From the NCBI GenBank assembly GCA_964354225.1, contig CAYGZC010000175.1, positions 1 to 23,111 of the forward strand: 23,111 nucleotides of DNA, written 5' to 3'. This DNA is from CAYGZC01 sp964354225 (lineage in GTDB: Bacteria > Bacteroidota > Ignavibacteria > UBA10030 > SZUA-254). The translations under genes were made by a program, and so were the position numbers. The notes under the pieces are model-generated. The model was not told the origin of the DNA. It did no database searches and saw only the letters and a program-made list of their open reading frames with translations. Of the stretch, positions 6,765 to 14,471 are shown piece by piece (the first letter of the stretch is position 1; every line of letters begins with the position of its first letter).

Positions 6765-9700
6765 GTGAACTCCGTTGTAGCTAATGTTATCATTTATCTT
6801 TCTTCAGCTACTAACTATGGCGATAAAACGTATGACGAACTTTATGCCCCAGATGTGAATGGTTACCAGTATTTTTCATTTCCGGAAATACAAAATTATT
6901 TTACAGTTCCAAAAGGCGCAACACTGAGTGCCTTTTTACACTGGTCTGAATCTTTCTTCTTAGATGCTCAGAAAGATTACAAACTTACAGCAATCAGAGT
7001 TGATAACGGATCAGGGCTTCCGGGGACAGACAATCGTCAGGATTTAGATTACCTTTATCCTCAAGAAAAAATCGAGTGGACGAACAATACCGGTCAAAAC
7101 CAATTGATATATTTTCAGATCCGTGGTCCTGGTCAAGGGCTTGACCAAGGTCGTGAATTAAAAATGAGAGTATACACTGATTCAGCCTCCGGTCAAATTC
7201 TCTATCCAACTAATTATGGTGGCATAGCAGGACACGCAGCGGCAGAATCATGTCTCTCCGTCGCAGCAGTGAACGCTGATAACATTGGAGTCGTAGCGTC
7301 ATACAGTTCTCCGGGACCTACACCGATCTACACATTCAATCCCGATGGTACTGTGCAGAGTATTGTGAACCGGTCTACACCAAGCTTTTCCGGTGTGGAC
7401 AAGGTGCAGACGAGAGTCGGTCAGGCAGGATGGTTTCCAGTTAATCCCTTCACCGGCACGTCTGCCTCGGCTCCTCATATTGCAGGAGTTGTAGCACTCA
7501 TGCTCCAGGTTAATCCCAATCTCAGTTGGGCGCAAATAAAAAGCAACTTACAAAGTACAGCTACCCTCGTTACAGGTTCAGGTGGTGCTGGTCTCGTCAA
7601 CGCTTTCGAGGCAGTGTACTCATCTGTCAGAACTGTGAGCGACACGACATTTAGTACAAATATCACACTGAACAGTTACGTTCGTTTTCTCGGGACGACC
7701 ACAATTCAACCTGGTATCGTACTTGAAATTCCTCAAAACAAAACGATGGCAATTGAAGGAAGACTCGTTATGGGCAGTATTCAATCGAAGTTGAATGTAA
7801 GAGGAACACTCATTATGCGGAACTTCACGCAGTATCATGGCACACTGATCTCTCGACCGTTTGGTGGAAGAGTATTCAGCGACGGTTCAGTTATTCATCA
7901 AGAACTGGTGCCGAAGAATACACCGACTATGCTGCAGGGAATTCAAAATTCTCAACTGCTCGTATACGGCCTGTATCAGATCAATGAAGGAAAGACTGAT
8001 AGCGTAGTGGATAACAGTTCAGTGATTGTTGACTCAGGAGGGATTTTAAATTTACTAACGAACAGCGAGCTCGCCATTCAGAGTACGTGCTCTCTCCGGG
8101 TGAAGGGTAATGGTATCGTGAAGATTCCATCGGGGGCGAAACTTAATTGCACTGGCACACTCATCGTCGATCAGGGTGGAACGATACAAGTCGGCAAGGG
8201 CGGGATTCTGCAGATCAACGGCGGTGGACAGATGCAAATGTTGGCTGGTGGCAATGGAAGTATTACAGTCGACAGCAGCGGTCAAGTCATCTGCTATGGG
8301 ACAATAAGCGCAAGCGATACACTCTATATGAAGAAAAGTGGCATTGTGCAAATCCAGAGCGGAGGTCAACTATCGCTAAACAGCGGTGGTGTTGTCATCC
8401 TTGATACGAGTGCACAGTTAACTGATTATGGTACAGTCACCGTAAACAATGGTGGTATCATCGATGCGCGCAAAAGCGTTAACATAATTATACAGAACAG
8501 CGGAACGCTTCGAACCAATCAAGGTGGGCTTATCAACACGGTCATGTCCGGTGGTATAGATTGCTACGGTACACTCTCGACCAACAGCACAATCAACTCC
8601 GATGGATTGATTACGATAAGGAGCGGTGGAAAACTAAAAGCGGACTCTTCTTCGTTTTTTCGCATGGGTTATAATGGCTATGTCAACATTTACGGATCGA
8701 TTGTTGCACGAGGTACTGCAACAAAGAAAATATTATTTACCTCGTCTAATCCGAATCCAACAAAAGGTGCTTGGAATCGTATCTACCTACTCGGTGGGCC
8801 CGATACATTGAAAAACTGTGACATCAAGTATGCACGCTATGGTTTGTATATCAGCAACTCTTCAACAGACATCATAGATAGTTGTACTGTCGATAGCTCC
8901 CAATACTATGGAATTATTCTTGACACAGATAATGGTACAAATAAAATTCTGAATACGACTATCACAAACAACTCATCTGGATTGTTAGTAACAAGTTCAA
9001 AAGCTTCAATTATTCAGTCGTCAATAAAAAATAATGCGAGCAATGGAATATTTATATTATTATCAAAACCGTATATAAGCAAATCACGAATACAGAGCAA
9101 TGGAGCCAATGGACTTCTTGTCTCTGGAAGCACAGCAATGCCATTTTTTAGTCCCGATGGTATCGACAGCGGTAAGAACACATTGAAATTAAATGGTATT
9201 TCTAATGGTTTATCCCAATTGAATATTGGCGACGGTGGGAACGCTTACCTTGGTGAGCTTGTATCTTATTCATCATGTATATGCGAACAACAATCCAACA
9301 CACCTGTTCTATCAGGTATTCAGGGAACAGGTTGTCCAGAAGGATGCCATTTGGAAACAAGATATGAAAAGCGTGCTGGTTATAACAACCTATATACGAC
9401 ATCAACATCGAGCGGTGCTCTTGTTAATAATAATACAAGCAAATTAGTGAAGGCTCGTTACAATTACTGGTATACAACGAGTCAAAATTCCATAGTTGGA
9501 CCCGTTGATAGTACATGGCAACTGACGGATTCTATTTACACCCCAGCCAGAGCAATTCCAATTATTGTTGAACAAGAGATGTCGCCTGTTCTTAATTCTG
9601 CCACCGTTACGAAATCTGAGCCGACACCAGAAGATATCGTGTATTGGCTTAAGTCTTTGCGGAAGACAGTCGAAGAAAAACCTGATGATGCATTACTCGC

Positions 9701-10427
9701 TCTTCATCTTTTATCAGCTTTTGTTGGACCAGGTGGTAATTATCCTGATGCGATTGATACAACTTGGGATGATTTTCTCTCAAGCATTGAAACATCAAGC
9801 CCTTCAATGCAGTTAAGAGTACTCGCCACAGCGTACAAGGTTGAAGCCAAGATGTATCAGCATAAATACTCGGATGCAATTTCTCTTTCAAATCTGTATC
9901 TTCAGAATAATAAAATCAACGATCACTTCTGGTTATATTTTCAAGCACAAAAATTGTTATCCTATTTAGGTTTGGGAAAAAGAACTGATGCGGGAGCGAT
10001 TTTACAGATAGTTCAGCGTGCCGCTCAAAACGGAAGATATAATCCTTCTACACTTGAAACTTTGAATATGCTTGTGAACAATCATCCGATAAATACAAGT
10101 AATGATTCTCCATCAAATGAAGAAATGCCGCCGCAATTACAGCAAACGATTTCTCAAATCCCAACATCATTTGATCTTGATCAAAATTATCCTAATCCGT
10201 TCAATCCAGTTACAACCATCAAATATGCTCTCCCCGAAGATTCAAAAGTCACAATAAAAATCTACAATATTCTCGGTCAAGTAGTTAGTTCACTTGTAGA
10301 TGAGTATCAGAGTATTGGAGTTAAAACAGTGAGCTTTGATGCAGGGGAACTACCAAGCGGTGTTTATTTCTACCATTTTCAAACAAACAAATTCACGGCA
10401 GTGAAAAAGATGTTGCTTATTCAGTAA
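6765..10427 (+). CDS. Secreted peptidase, C-terminal part: catalytic Ser, beta-helix repeats, T9SS type A sorting domain
   Basis: This is the remainder of the gene begun at 5763. Homology resumes right after the TGA (GCKIIVDDI from 6687); GTG at 6765 is only the first possible independent start. In whole-frame numbering the peptidase domain ends with SSATNYGD (N351, likely oxyanion Asn), the AGHAAAESCLSVAAV block and the catalytic Ser motif GTSASAPHIAG (S567, nt 7461). From about nt 7660 to 8700 there is a Gly-rich repeat region (GGTIQVGKGGILQI type), then Asn/Ser-rich PbH1-like repeats (nt 8800-9180); both suggest a parallel beta-helix. A helical stretch follows (about nt 9620-10070). The end is a T9SS type A sorting domain: QNYPNPFNPVTTIKYALPE, VTIKIYNILGQVV, LPSGVYFYHF, KKMLLIQ. 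If read through, the full protein would be about 1,554 residues and surface-exposed. Confidence 0.88.
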   Translation: MNSVVANVIIYLSSATNYGDKTYDELYAPDVNGYQYFSFPEIQNYFTVPKGATLSAFLHWSESFFLDAQKDYKLTAIRVDNGSGLPGTDNRQDLDYLYPQEKIEWTNNTGQNQLIYFQIRGPGQGLDQGRELKMRVYTDSASGQILYPTNYGGIAGHAAAESCLSVAAVNADNIGVVASYSSPGPTPIYTFNPDGTVQSIVNRSTPSFSGVDKVQTRVGQAGWFPVNPFTGTSASAPHIAGVVALMLQVNPNLSWAQIKSNLQSTATLVTGSGGAGLVNAFEAVYSSVRTVSDTTFSTNITLNSYVRFLGTTTIQPGIVLEIPQNKTMAIEGRLVMGSIQSKLNVRGTLIMRNFTQYHGTLISRPFGGRVFSDGSVIHQELVPKNTPTMLQGIQNSQLLVYGLYQINEGKTDSVVDNSSVIVDSGGILNLLTNSELAIQSTCSLRVKGNGIVKIPSGAKLNCTGTLIVDQGGTIQVGKGGILQINGGGQMQMLAGGNGSITVDSSGQVICYGTISASDTLYMKKSGIVQIQSGGQLSLNSGGVVILDTSAQLTDYGTVTVNNGGIIDARKSVNIIIQNSGTLRTNQGGLINTVMSGGIDCYGTLSTNSTINSDGLITIRSGGKLKADSSSFFRMGYNGYVNIYGSIVARGTATKKILFTSSNPNPTKGAWNRIYLLGGPDTLKNCDIKYARYGLYISNSSTDIIDSCTVDSSQYYGIILDTDNGTNKILNTTITNNSSGLLVTSSKASIIQSSIKNNASNGIFILLSKPYISKSRIQSNGANGLLVSGSTAMPFFSPDGIDSGKNTLKLNGISNGLSQLNIGDGGNAYLGELVSYSSCICEQQSNTPVLSGIQGTGCPEGCHLETRYEKRAGYNNLYTTSTSSGALVNNNTSKLVKARYNYWYTTSQNSIVGPVDSTWQLTDSIYTPARAIPIIVEQEMSPVLNSATVTKSEPTPEDIVYWLKSLRKTVEEKPDDALLALHLLSAFVGPGGNYPDAIDTTWDDFLSSIETSSPSMQLRVLATAYKVEAKMYQHKYSDAISLSNLYLQNNKINDHFWLYFQAQKLLSYLGLGKRTDAGAILQIVQRAAQNGRYNPSTLETLNMLVNNHPINTSNDSPSNEEMPPQLQQTISQIPTSFDLDQNYPNPFNPVTTIKYALPEDSKVTIKIYNILGQVVSSLVDEYQSIGVKTVSFDAGELPSGVYFYHFQTNKFTAVKKMLLIQ

Positions 10428-10517
10428 CATTTTAAAAAAATAATACTATTCTTCAATCCAGTACTAGTACATCTGGGTGCTTTACATTTTGCCTTTCGTA
10501 AGAAAATTCCTTATTTT

Positions 10518-10525
10518 TATATTGC
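10518..10525 (+). promoter_or_regulatory. Possible -7/-10 element upstream of the MerR-type regulator
   Basis: TATATTGC lies 36 nt before the ATG at 10562 and has the same TAnnTTGC form as the element upstream of the protease gene (TACCTTGC). There is no good TTG box 17 nt upstream (the sequence there is TTCGTA), so support is weak. AAAGGA at 10548-10553 could serve as the ribosome-binding site. Confidence 0.25.
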
Positions 10526-10561
10526 AATATCGATGAATATCACATTCAAAGGACAAGCTTC

Positions 10562-10972
10562 ATGAAACAGCTGGGTATAAAGAAACTGTACTATTCGATA
10601 AGCGAGGTAAGCAAAATTACCGATCTTGAACAGTACGTGCTGCGATACTGGGAAACAGAGTTCGAGTCGCTCCAGCCGGCTAAGAATCGTGCAGGCAATC
10701 GGATTTATACGAATCGCGACATCAAACTTATCTTGTACATAAAGAAGTTACTCCGCGAAGAACGCTACACCATCGAAGGAGCAAAGCAGGTGCTGGTATC
10801 ATACATGCCGGATGCTGAAACCGGAGCGCAGTTGGAACTTATACCCGAAGCTTCCGCACCTGGTGGTGTACAAACACCAGCACAGTCTCCGAAAGTACCA
10901 GAGAACCGGCTGCGAAATGATTTGGTAGATGTAAAAAAGTTTCTTGAAGAGTTACTTGTGAAGTTGACTTAA
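10562..10972 (+). CDS. MerR-family transcriptional regulator
   Basis: A 136-residue protein whose N-terminal part is a MerR-type winged helix-turn-helix. YYSISEVSKITDLEQYVLRY (residues about 10-29) gives the HTH; the wing contains the NRAGNRIYTNRDI block typical of the family, followed by a helix (IKLILYIKKLLREERYTIEGAKQVL). The C-terminal 55 residues are Pro/Ala-rich and then helical (NDLVDVKKFLEELLVKL), suited to dimerisation, with no cysteine metal-binding motif. Single-copy MerR-like proteins of this short type are common in Bacteroidota and their signals are mostly unknown. The gene stands alone, flanked by spacers, and the GIY-YIG remnant starts shortly after its stop. Confidence 0.93.
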   Translation: MKQLGIKKLYYSISEVSKITDLEQYVLRYWETEFESLQPAKNRAGNRIYTNRDIKLILYIKKLLREERYTIEGAKQVLVSYMPDAETGAQLELIPEASAPGGVQTPAQSPKVPENRLRNDLVDVKKFLEELLVKLT

Positions 10973-11012
10973 ACTTTTTTTCGTGGAAGTGTAGTAGAAA
11001 TAAGACGAGTAG

Positions 11013-11240
11013 AATAGACTAAGAGAACATAATAGTAGTGAATCTCGGTTGACTAAAGGTAGTAGACCATGGGTGCTGGAGTATAAAGAAGAATATACAA
11101 CTCGGAGTGAAGCAGTACGACGCGAACGATATTTGAAATCACCGGCGGGGTGGAAAGAACTAACAGAAATATATTTAAACAATCCTCGGAACGTGGCGCA
11201 GTTCCAATTTGAAAGAATTTATCAAGCGCAGCGAAGATAA
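11013..11240 (+). pseudogene. GIY-YIG nuclease remnant (C-terminal half)
   Basis: The frame encodes RLREHN, then TKGSRPWVLEYKEEYTTRSE and AVRRERYLKSPAGWKEL, the usual second half of small single-domain GIY-YIG endonucleases. The GIY and YIG strands are missing: only about 40 nt separate this from the MerR stop, and the frame is closed upstream by TAG at 11010-11012. Scrambled bits in other frames upstream (SSRNKT-like) hint at the decayed middle of the domain. The natural end is probably near 11185; after that the frame runs into a copy of the tRNA 5' end and a palindrome (PRNVAQFQFERIYQAQRR), which is read by chance. A TTG at 11049 could start a 63-residue peptide, but it would lack the catalytic residues. 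Confidence 0.75.
11186..11201 (+). repeat. 16-nt direct copy of the tRNA-Pro 5' end
   Basis: TCGGAACGTGGCGCAG is identical to 11312-11327, which is the base before tRNA-Pro plus its first 15 nt (acceptor strand and D-stem start). The copies are 126 nt apart. This one sits at the end of the GIY-YIG remnant and is not followed by the rest of a tRNA. Confidence 0.85.
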
Positions 11241-11256
11241 ATTCTAATTCAAATTG
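11205..11256. repeat. Imperfect palindrome between the tRNA-end copies
   Basis: CAATTTGAAAGAATTTA (11205-11221) pairs with TAAATTCTAATTCAAATTG (11238-11256) apart from a 2-nt bulge, with a 16-nt loop. It would form a 17-bp A-T-rich stem. It is not followed by a T-run, so it is not an obvious terminator; it looks more like part of a small mobile or repeat element. Confidence 0.7.
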
Positions 11257-11260
11257 AGAA

Positions 11261-11277
11261 TCCCGCCGAAGGCGGGA
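11261..11277. repeat. GC-rich palindrome TCCCGCC-GAA-GGCGGGA
   Basis: A perfect 7-bp stem around a 3-nt GAA loop, directly after the A-T palindrome and 35 nt before tRNA-Pro. There is no T-tract behind it. Its position and shape suggest a REP-like element; the family cannot be named from one copy. Confidence 0.7.
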
Positions 11278-11312
11278 CATGACGAGTGATCTTTTAAATA
11301 TTTTAGTATATT

Positions 11313-11387
11313 CGGAACGTGGCGCAGCCCGGCTAGCGCACTTGCTTGGGGTGCAAGGGGTCGCGGGTTCAAATCCCGCCGTTCCGA
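11313..11387 (+). tRNA. tRNA-Pro (anticodon GGG)
   Basis: A full 75-nt cloverleaf. The acceptor pair is CGGAACG with CGTTCCG (7 bp), the D-stem is GCGC/GCGC, the anticodon stem is CTTGC/GCAAG with loop TTGGGGT, the variable loop is GGGTC and the T-stem is GCGGG/CCCGC around TTCAAAT. The anticodon GGG is at 11348-11350 and reads proline codons CCC and CCU. The discriminator base is A and the CCA end is not encoded. A Rho-independent terminator follows at once. Confidence 0.97.
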
Positions 11388-11392
11388 CAAAG

Positions 11393-11421
11393 AAGCCATT
11401 CGATCTGGATGGCTTTTTTTT
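11393..11421 (+). terminator. Rho-independent terminator of tRNA-Pro
   Basis: AAGCCAT (11393-11399) pairs with ATGGCTT (11409-11415), followed by a T-run to 11421, 5 nt after the tRNA. It separates the tRNA from the Kdo/Lpt operon. Confidence 0.88.
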
Positions 11422-11485
11422 GTTACCTAAGATTGTATTCTTTAACGAACCAATCAATCCTTAATTGAAGAATAAATTTACACCA

Positions 11486-11516
11486 TTGCTACTCAACCGA
11501 TTTTTTTGTATTTTTA
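11486..11516 (+). promoter_or_regulatory. Putative promoter of the kds-lpt operon
   Basis: TTGCTA at 11486-11491, a 17-nt spacer, then TATTTTTA at 11509-11516, about 35 nt before the kdsA start and after the tRNA terminator. It has the same geometry as the putative promoters at 4216, 5678 and 17465. Confidence 0.4.
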
Positions 11517-11551
11517 TCAGGAAATAAATTCAAGCATATTCCAAAGATTCA

Positions 11552-12382
11552 ATGGAAATGATAAAAATCGGGGAAATAAAAATAGGAGGGGGCAATCCGC
11601 TTGTGCTCATTGCCGGACCATGTGTGGTAGAGGGTCGTGAAATAACTCTTCGCACAGCCCAACGCATCCAGAGGATTGCAAAAAAACATAACGTTCCTTT
11701 CATTTTTAAATCATCATACAAAAAAGCGAACCGAACAAGCGGTAAATCGTTTTCAACCCTTGGGATGGATGAAGCGCTTGCAATTCTTTTGGAAGTAAAG
11801 CAAGAACTTGGTGTTCCAATACTCACTGATATACATACTGAAGCAGAAGTTGCAGCCGTCGCGGAAGTTGCAGATATTTTGCAGATTCCCGCTTTTCTAT
11901 GTCGGCAAACCGAGCTTCTTCACGCTGCCGGCAAATCGGGTAAAGTTATTAATATCAAGAAAGGTCAGTTTATGGCGCCGGAGGATATGCGTCATCCGGC
12001 ACATAAAGTGGAGATGACGGGAAATAAAAAAGTCATGCTCACCGAGCGAGGCGCAACATTCGGTTACCATAACCTCGTTGTGGATATGAGATCGTTGGTA
12101 GTTATGCGGGAACTTGGTTACCCAATAATTTTAGATGCAACACATTCGGTGCAGTTACCGGGCGGTGCTAAGAAAGAAACCGGCGGTCAACCGGAATTTA
12201 TTTTTCCAATCGCTCGCGCTGGCGTCGCCGTGGGAATAGATGGGTTATTTATCGAGACACATCCGAATCCAAAACGCGCGCTGAGTGATTCAGCAAGCCA
12301 GCTCAAGTTAGATTTTCTTGATGCTTTACTCAATCAGGTTATTCCGATAGATAAAATTGTAAAGGGAAAATTTGTCAGATAA
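11552..12382 (+). CDS. kdsA: 3-deoxy-8-phosphooctulonate (Kdo-8-phosphate) synthase
   Basis: A 276-residue TIM-barrel enzyme of normal KdsA length. It condenses arabinose-5-phosphate with phosphoenolpyruvate to Kdo-8-phosphate in the cytoplasm, the committed step toward the inner-core sugar of LPS. Family signatures are LIAGPCVVEG, FKSSYKKANRTS, TDIHTEAE, LTERGATFGYHNLVVDMRSL, ILDATHSVQLPGG and FIETHPNP. C24 in the AGPC motif, together with H198 (DATH), E235 (IETHP) and D246 (LSDSAS), matches the metal ligands of the metal-dependent class typified by Aquifex, rather than the Asn-bearing E. coli class. The ATG at 11552 is used; an in-frame ATG 6 nt later is also possible. The end overlaps kdsC by 11 nt. 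Confidence 0.98.
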   Translation: MEMIKIGEIKIGGGNPLVLIAGPCVVEGREITLRTAQRIQRIAKKHNVPFIFKSSYKKANRTSGKSFSTLGMDEALAILLEVKQELGVPILTDIHTEAEVAAVAEVADILQIPAFLCRQTELLHAAGKSGKVINIKKGQFMAPEDMRHPAHKVEMTGNKKVMLTERGATFGYHNLVVDMRSLVVMRELGYPIILDATHSVQLPGGAKKETGGQPEFIFPIARAGVAVGIDGLFIETHPNPKRALSDSASQLKLDFLDALLNQVIPIDKIVKGKFVR

Positions 12383-12890
12383 AAAGAAGTCACTCGCAGG
12401 GTTACACAACAAACTCAAGCGCATCCGAATGATAGTACTTGATGTGGATGGTGTATTAACCGATGGATCGATCATTTATGGATCCGATGGCACAGAATAT
12501 AAACGTTTCCATGTCCACGATGGATATGGAATTTTTCGCGCGCGGGAGTTTGGATTGCGGTTTGCAATAATTTCCGGACGGACATCGAAAGTCACAACCC
12601 TCCGTGCAAAACGACTTGAGATCGTTGACGTTCATCAAGGAAATAACGATAAAGTATCGGTCTTCGACAAGCTAAAAAACAAATACAAACTCCAGTACAA
12701 AGAGGTTTGTTTTATTGGTGATGATGAGTTTGATCTTCCATTACTGCGGAAAGTGGGATTAAGTGTTGCACCATCCGATGCAATTGAAGCAGTTAGACAT
12801 GATGTTGATTATGTGACAAAAGCCGCAGGTGGTCGTGGTGCCGTTCGTGAAGTTATCGATGCAATCTTAAATGCAAAGAAGTTGATTTAA
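12372..12890 (+). CDS. kdsC: Kdo-8-phosphate phosphatase (HAD type)
   Basis: A 172-residue HAD phosphatase of the compact, capless KdsC type, which works as a tetramer and releases Kdo from Kdo-8-phosphate. Motif I is LDVDGVLTDG with D24 and D26; the extended TDG is diagnostic of KdsC. SGRTS gives motif II, NDKVSVFDKL supplies the conserved Lys, and FIGDDEFDLPLL is motif IV. The C-terminal AGGRGAVREVIDAIL also matches KdsC, where this tail contributes to the active site. The start is TTG at 12372, inside the end of kdsA (11-nt overlap), so translation is coupled. No good ATG is available before the first catalytic motif. Confidence 0.95.
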   Translation: MSDKKKSLAGLHNKLKRIRMIVLDVDGVLTDGSIIYGSDGTEYKRFHVHDGYGIFRAREFGLRFAIISGRTSKVTTLRAKRLEIVDVHQGNNDKVSVFDKLKNKYKLQYKEVCFIGDDEFDLPLLRKVGLSVAPSDAIEAVRHDVDYVTKAAGGRGAVREVIDAILNAKKLI

Positions 12891-12895
12891 AAGGT

Positions 12896-13888
12896 ATGGA
12901 TATGAAAGACAAAAAAACCATCATTGAAAAAGGAAAGAAAGTCATCCGGGTTGAGGCAGACGCAGTTGCAGCTTTGGAATCGCGCATCGATGAGAATTTT
13001 GCAAAAGCAGTTGAGACGATTTTCAATTCCAAGGGTAGAGTTATCATAACAGGGATGGGGAAATCAGGCATTGTTGCAAGGAAAATTGTTGCAACATTGA
13101 ACTCCACTGGTACACCTGCAATGTTTCTTCATCCTTCAGATGCGGTGCACGGTGATTTTGGTATGGTTCGGAAAGACGATGTTGTCATCTGTATATCAAA
13201 GAGTGGAGATACTGCTGAACTAAATCAATTGCTTCCGCTATTCAAGCGTATTGAAGTACCGATAATCAGCATGGTGGGGAATTTAAATTCCAAGCTCACT
13301 CAGGAATCGAATGTAATACTTGATATAAGTGTAAAGGAAGAAGCATGTCCATACGATTTAGCTCCGACGTCATCCACTACTGCAACACTCGCTATGGGTG
13401 ATGCACTCGCAATGGCGCTGCTCGATAGAAGAAACTTTACTCTAGAGGAGTTTGCAATGTACCATCCTGGCGGAATTCTCGGCAAGCGGCTTCTTCTCAA
13501 AATTGAGGAGTTGATGATTACTGGTGATGCAGTTCCAAAAGTGAAGCAAAAAGTACCGATGCGTGATGCCATATTAGAGATGACATCTAAACGGCTCGGG
13601 GCAACATGTGTAATTGATGATAACGGGAAGCTTGTGGGCATTATTACAGATGGCGACTTACGACGCTTGCTGCAGAAAACGATGGACCTGACAAATCTAA
13701 ACGCTGAGATGATGATGACAAAACATCCCAAGACGATTTTTAAAGATATGCTTGCGGCGGTTGCATTACAAGAAATGGAAGCACATAAAATTACTCAGTT
13801 GATTGTTGTTAACGAATTACATCAACCCATTGGGATGATTCATCTCCACGAATTGGTAGCGGCTGGACTTGGCGGGGAAACCCAGTAA
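12896..13888 (+). CDS. kdsD: D-arabinose-5-phosphate isomerase (KpsF/GutQ family)
   Basis: A 330-residue enzyme that converts ribulose-5-phosphate to arabinose-5-phosphate, the substrate of KdsA. The N-terminal SIS domain (residues about 40-180) shows GMGKSGIVARKIVATLNSTG, then HPSDAVHGDFGM, SKSGDTAEL and the TSSTTATLAMGDALA block with the family's Lys, Glu and His residues; HPGGILGKRLL ends it. Two CBS domains follow (about 205-265, with VGIITDGDLRRLL, and about 270-325), likely a regulatory nucleotide-binding pair. It starts 5 nt after kdsC. With kdsA and kdsC adjacent, an LPS role is much more likely than the capsule or glucitol roles of the paralogs. Confidence 0.96.
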   Translation: MDMKDKKTIIEKGKKVIRVEADAVAALESRIDENFAKAVETIFNSKGRVIITGMGKSGIVARKIVATLNSTGTPAMFLHPSDAVHGDFGMVRKDDVVICISKSGDTAELNQLLPLFKRIEVPIISMVGNLNSKLTQESNVILDISVKEEACPYDLAPTSSTTATLAMGDALAMALLDRRNFTLEEFAMYHPGGILGKRLLLKIEELMITGDAVPKVKQKVPMRDAILEMTSKRLGATCVIDDNGKLVGIITDGDLRRLLQKTMDLTNLNAEMMMTKHPKTIFKDMLAAVALQEMEAHKITQLIVVNELHQPIGMIHLHELVAAGLGGETQ

Positions 13889-13910
13889 ACAATGCAAAAA
13901 TAAAAAGGTA

Positions 13911-14456
13911 ATGTCGACTCGCTATTTCATGCTCATCGCTGTTTGTTCTTTGCTTGTTTTCGGTTGTGAAGGAAAAATAAAACCATCTGTTTCTTCTTTG
14001 GGATTGGGGCAGGAGATACCTTCACAGGAAAGTTGGAATGCTTCGATTGCATTCACCGATTCGGGCAGGAAAACAGGTATTCTCCACGCCGGACATATTT
14101 TGGTTTTCTCAGAAAAAAAAATTACACGCCTAGATTCCAATATAACAATTGATTTTTATGATGAGAATGAAAAACACACGTCTGTCCTTACAGCAAGGCG
14201 TGGGCTGGTGAACGATGTGACACATGATTTTGAGGCACACGAAAACGTTCTTGTTGTATCTGACAGCGGTACAACCCTTGCAACACAAGAGTTATATTGG
14301 ACGAACGCTACGCAAAAAATTCACACACCTGCCTACGTTGAAATCACTTCACCCACCGAACAAATTCAGGGACATGGTTTGGTGTCCGACAAGAGCTTGA
14401 AGGATTATACAATCATCAAAGTAACCGGTAAAGCTAAGACGAATGAAAAGAAATAA
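13911..14456 (+). CDS. lptC: LPS export protein LptC (lipoprotein form)
   Basis: A 182-residue protein of LptC type (DUF1239). It would be anchored in the inner membrane, bind LPS extracted by LptB2FG and pass it to the LptA bridge. The N-terminus is a lipoprotein signal ending in LLVFGC (C19), whereas E. coli LptC uses a membrane helix. The rest is beta-strand-rich with the usual elements: FYDENEKHTSVLTARRGLVN, FEAHENVLVVSDSGTTLATQ, ELYWTNATQKI and IQGHGLVSD. The ATG at 13911 is chosen because it places the signal peptide at the N-terminus; a TTG at 13869 would add 14 polar residues and overlap kdsD. Confidence 0.9.
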   Translation: MSTRYFMLIAVCSLLVFGCEGKIKPSVSSLGLGQEIPSQESWNASIAFTDSGRKTGILHAGHILVFSEKKITRLDSNITIDFYDENEKHTSVLTARRGLVNDVTHDFEAHENVLVVSDSGTTLATQELYWTNATQKIHTPAYVEITSPTEQIQGHGLVSDKSLKDYTIIKVTGKAKTNEKK

Positions 14457-14471
14457 CAGGGACCATTCTGT

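Noticed and set aside
8147..8404. Open frame of 85 codons inside the beta-helix region in another frame.
   Set aside because: It overlaps strong coding sequence and its product (Trp/Arg/His-rich, no domain) is typical of a shadow frame of Gly-rich DNA.
7660..8700. Gly-rich region of the protease as a DNA tandem repeat.
   Set aside because: The repeats are at the protein level (beta-helix coils with GG turns); the nucleotide sequence is too diverged for a tandem array.
10461..10470. Palindrome GTACTAGTAC after the protease gene, taken as a terminator.
   Set aside because: The stem is short with almost no loop and no T-run follows; it may be chance or a protein-binding site, but nothing supports either.
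11049..11240. A functional 63-residue GIY-YIG gene from the TTG.
   Set aside because: It lacks the GIY-YIG strands, and its tail is read from the tRNA-end copy and palindrome, so a remnant is the better reading.
11053..11464. Open frames on both strands across tRNA-Pro, giving peptides such as GVAGSNPAVPT and GTAGFEPATPC.
   Set aside because: These are the well-known false translations of a tRNA gene; the cloverleaf explains the sequence.
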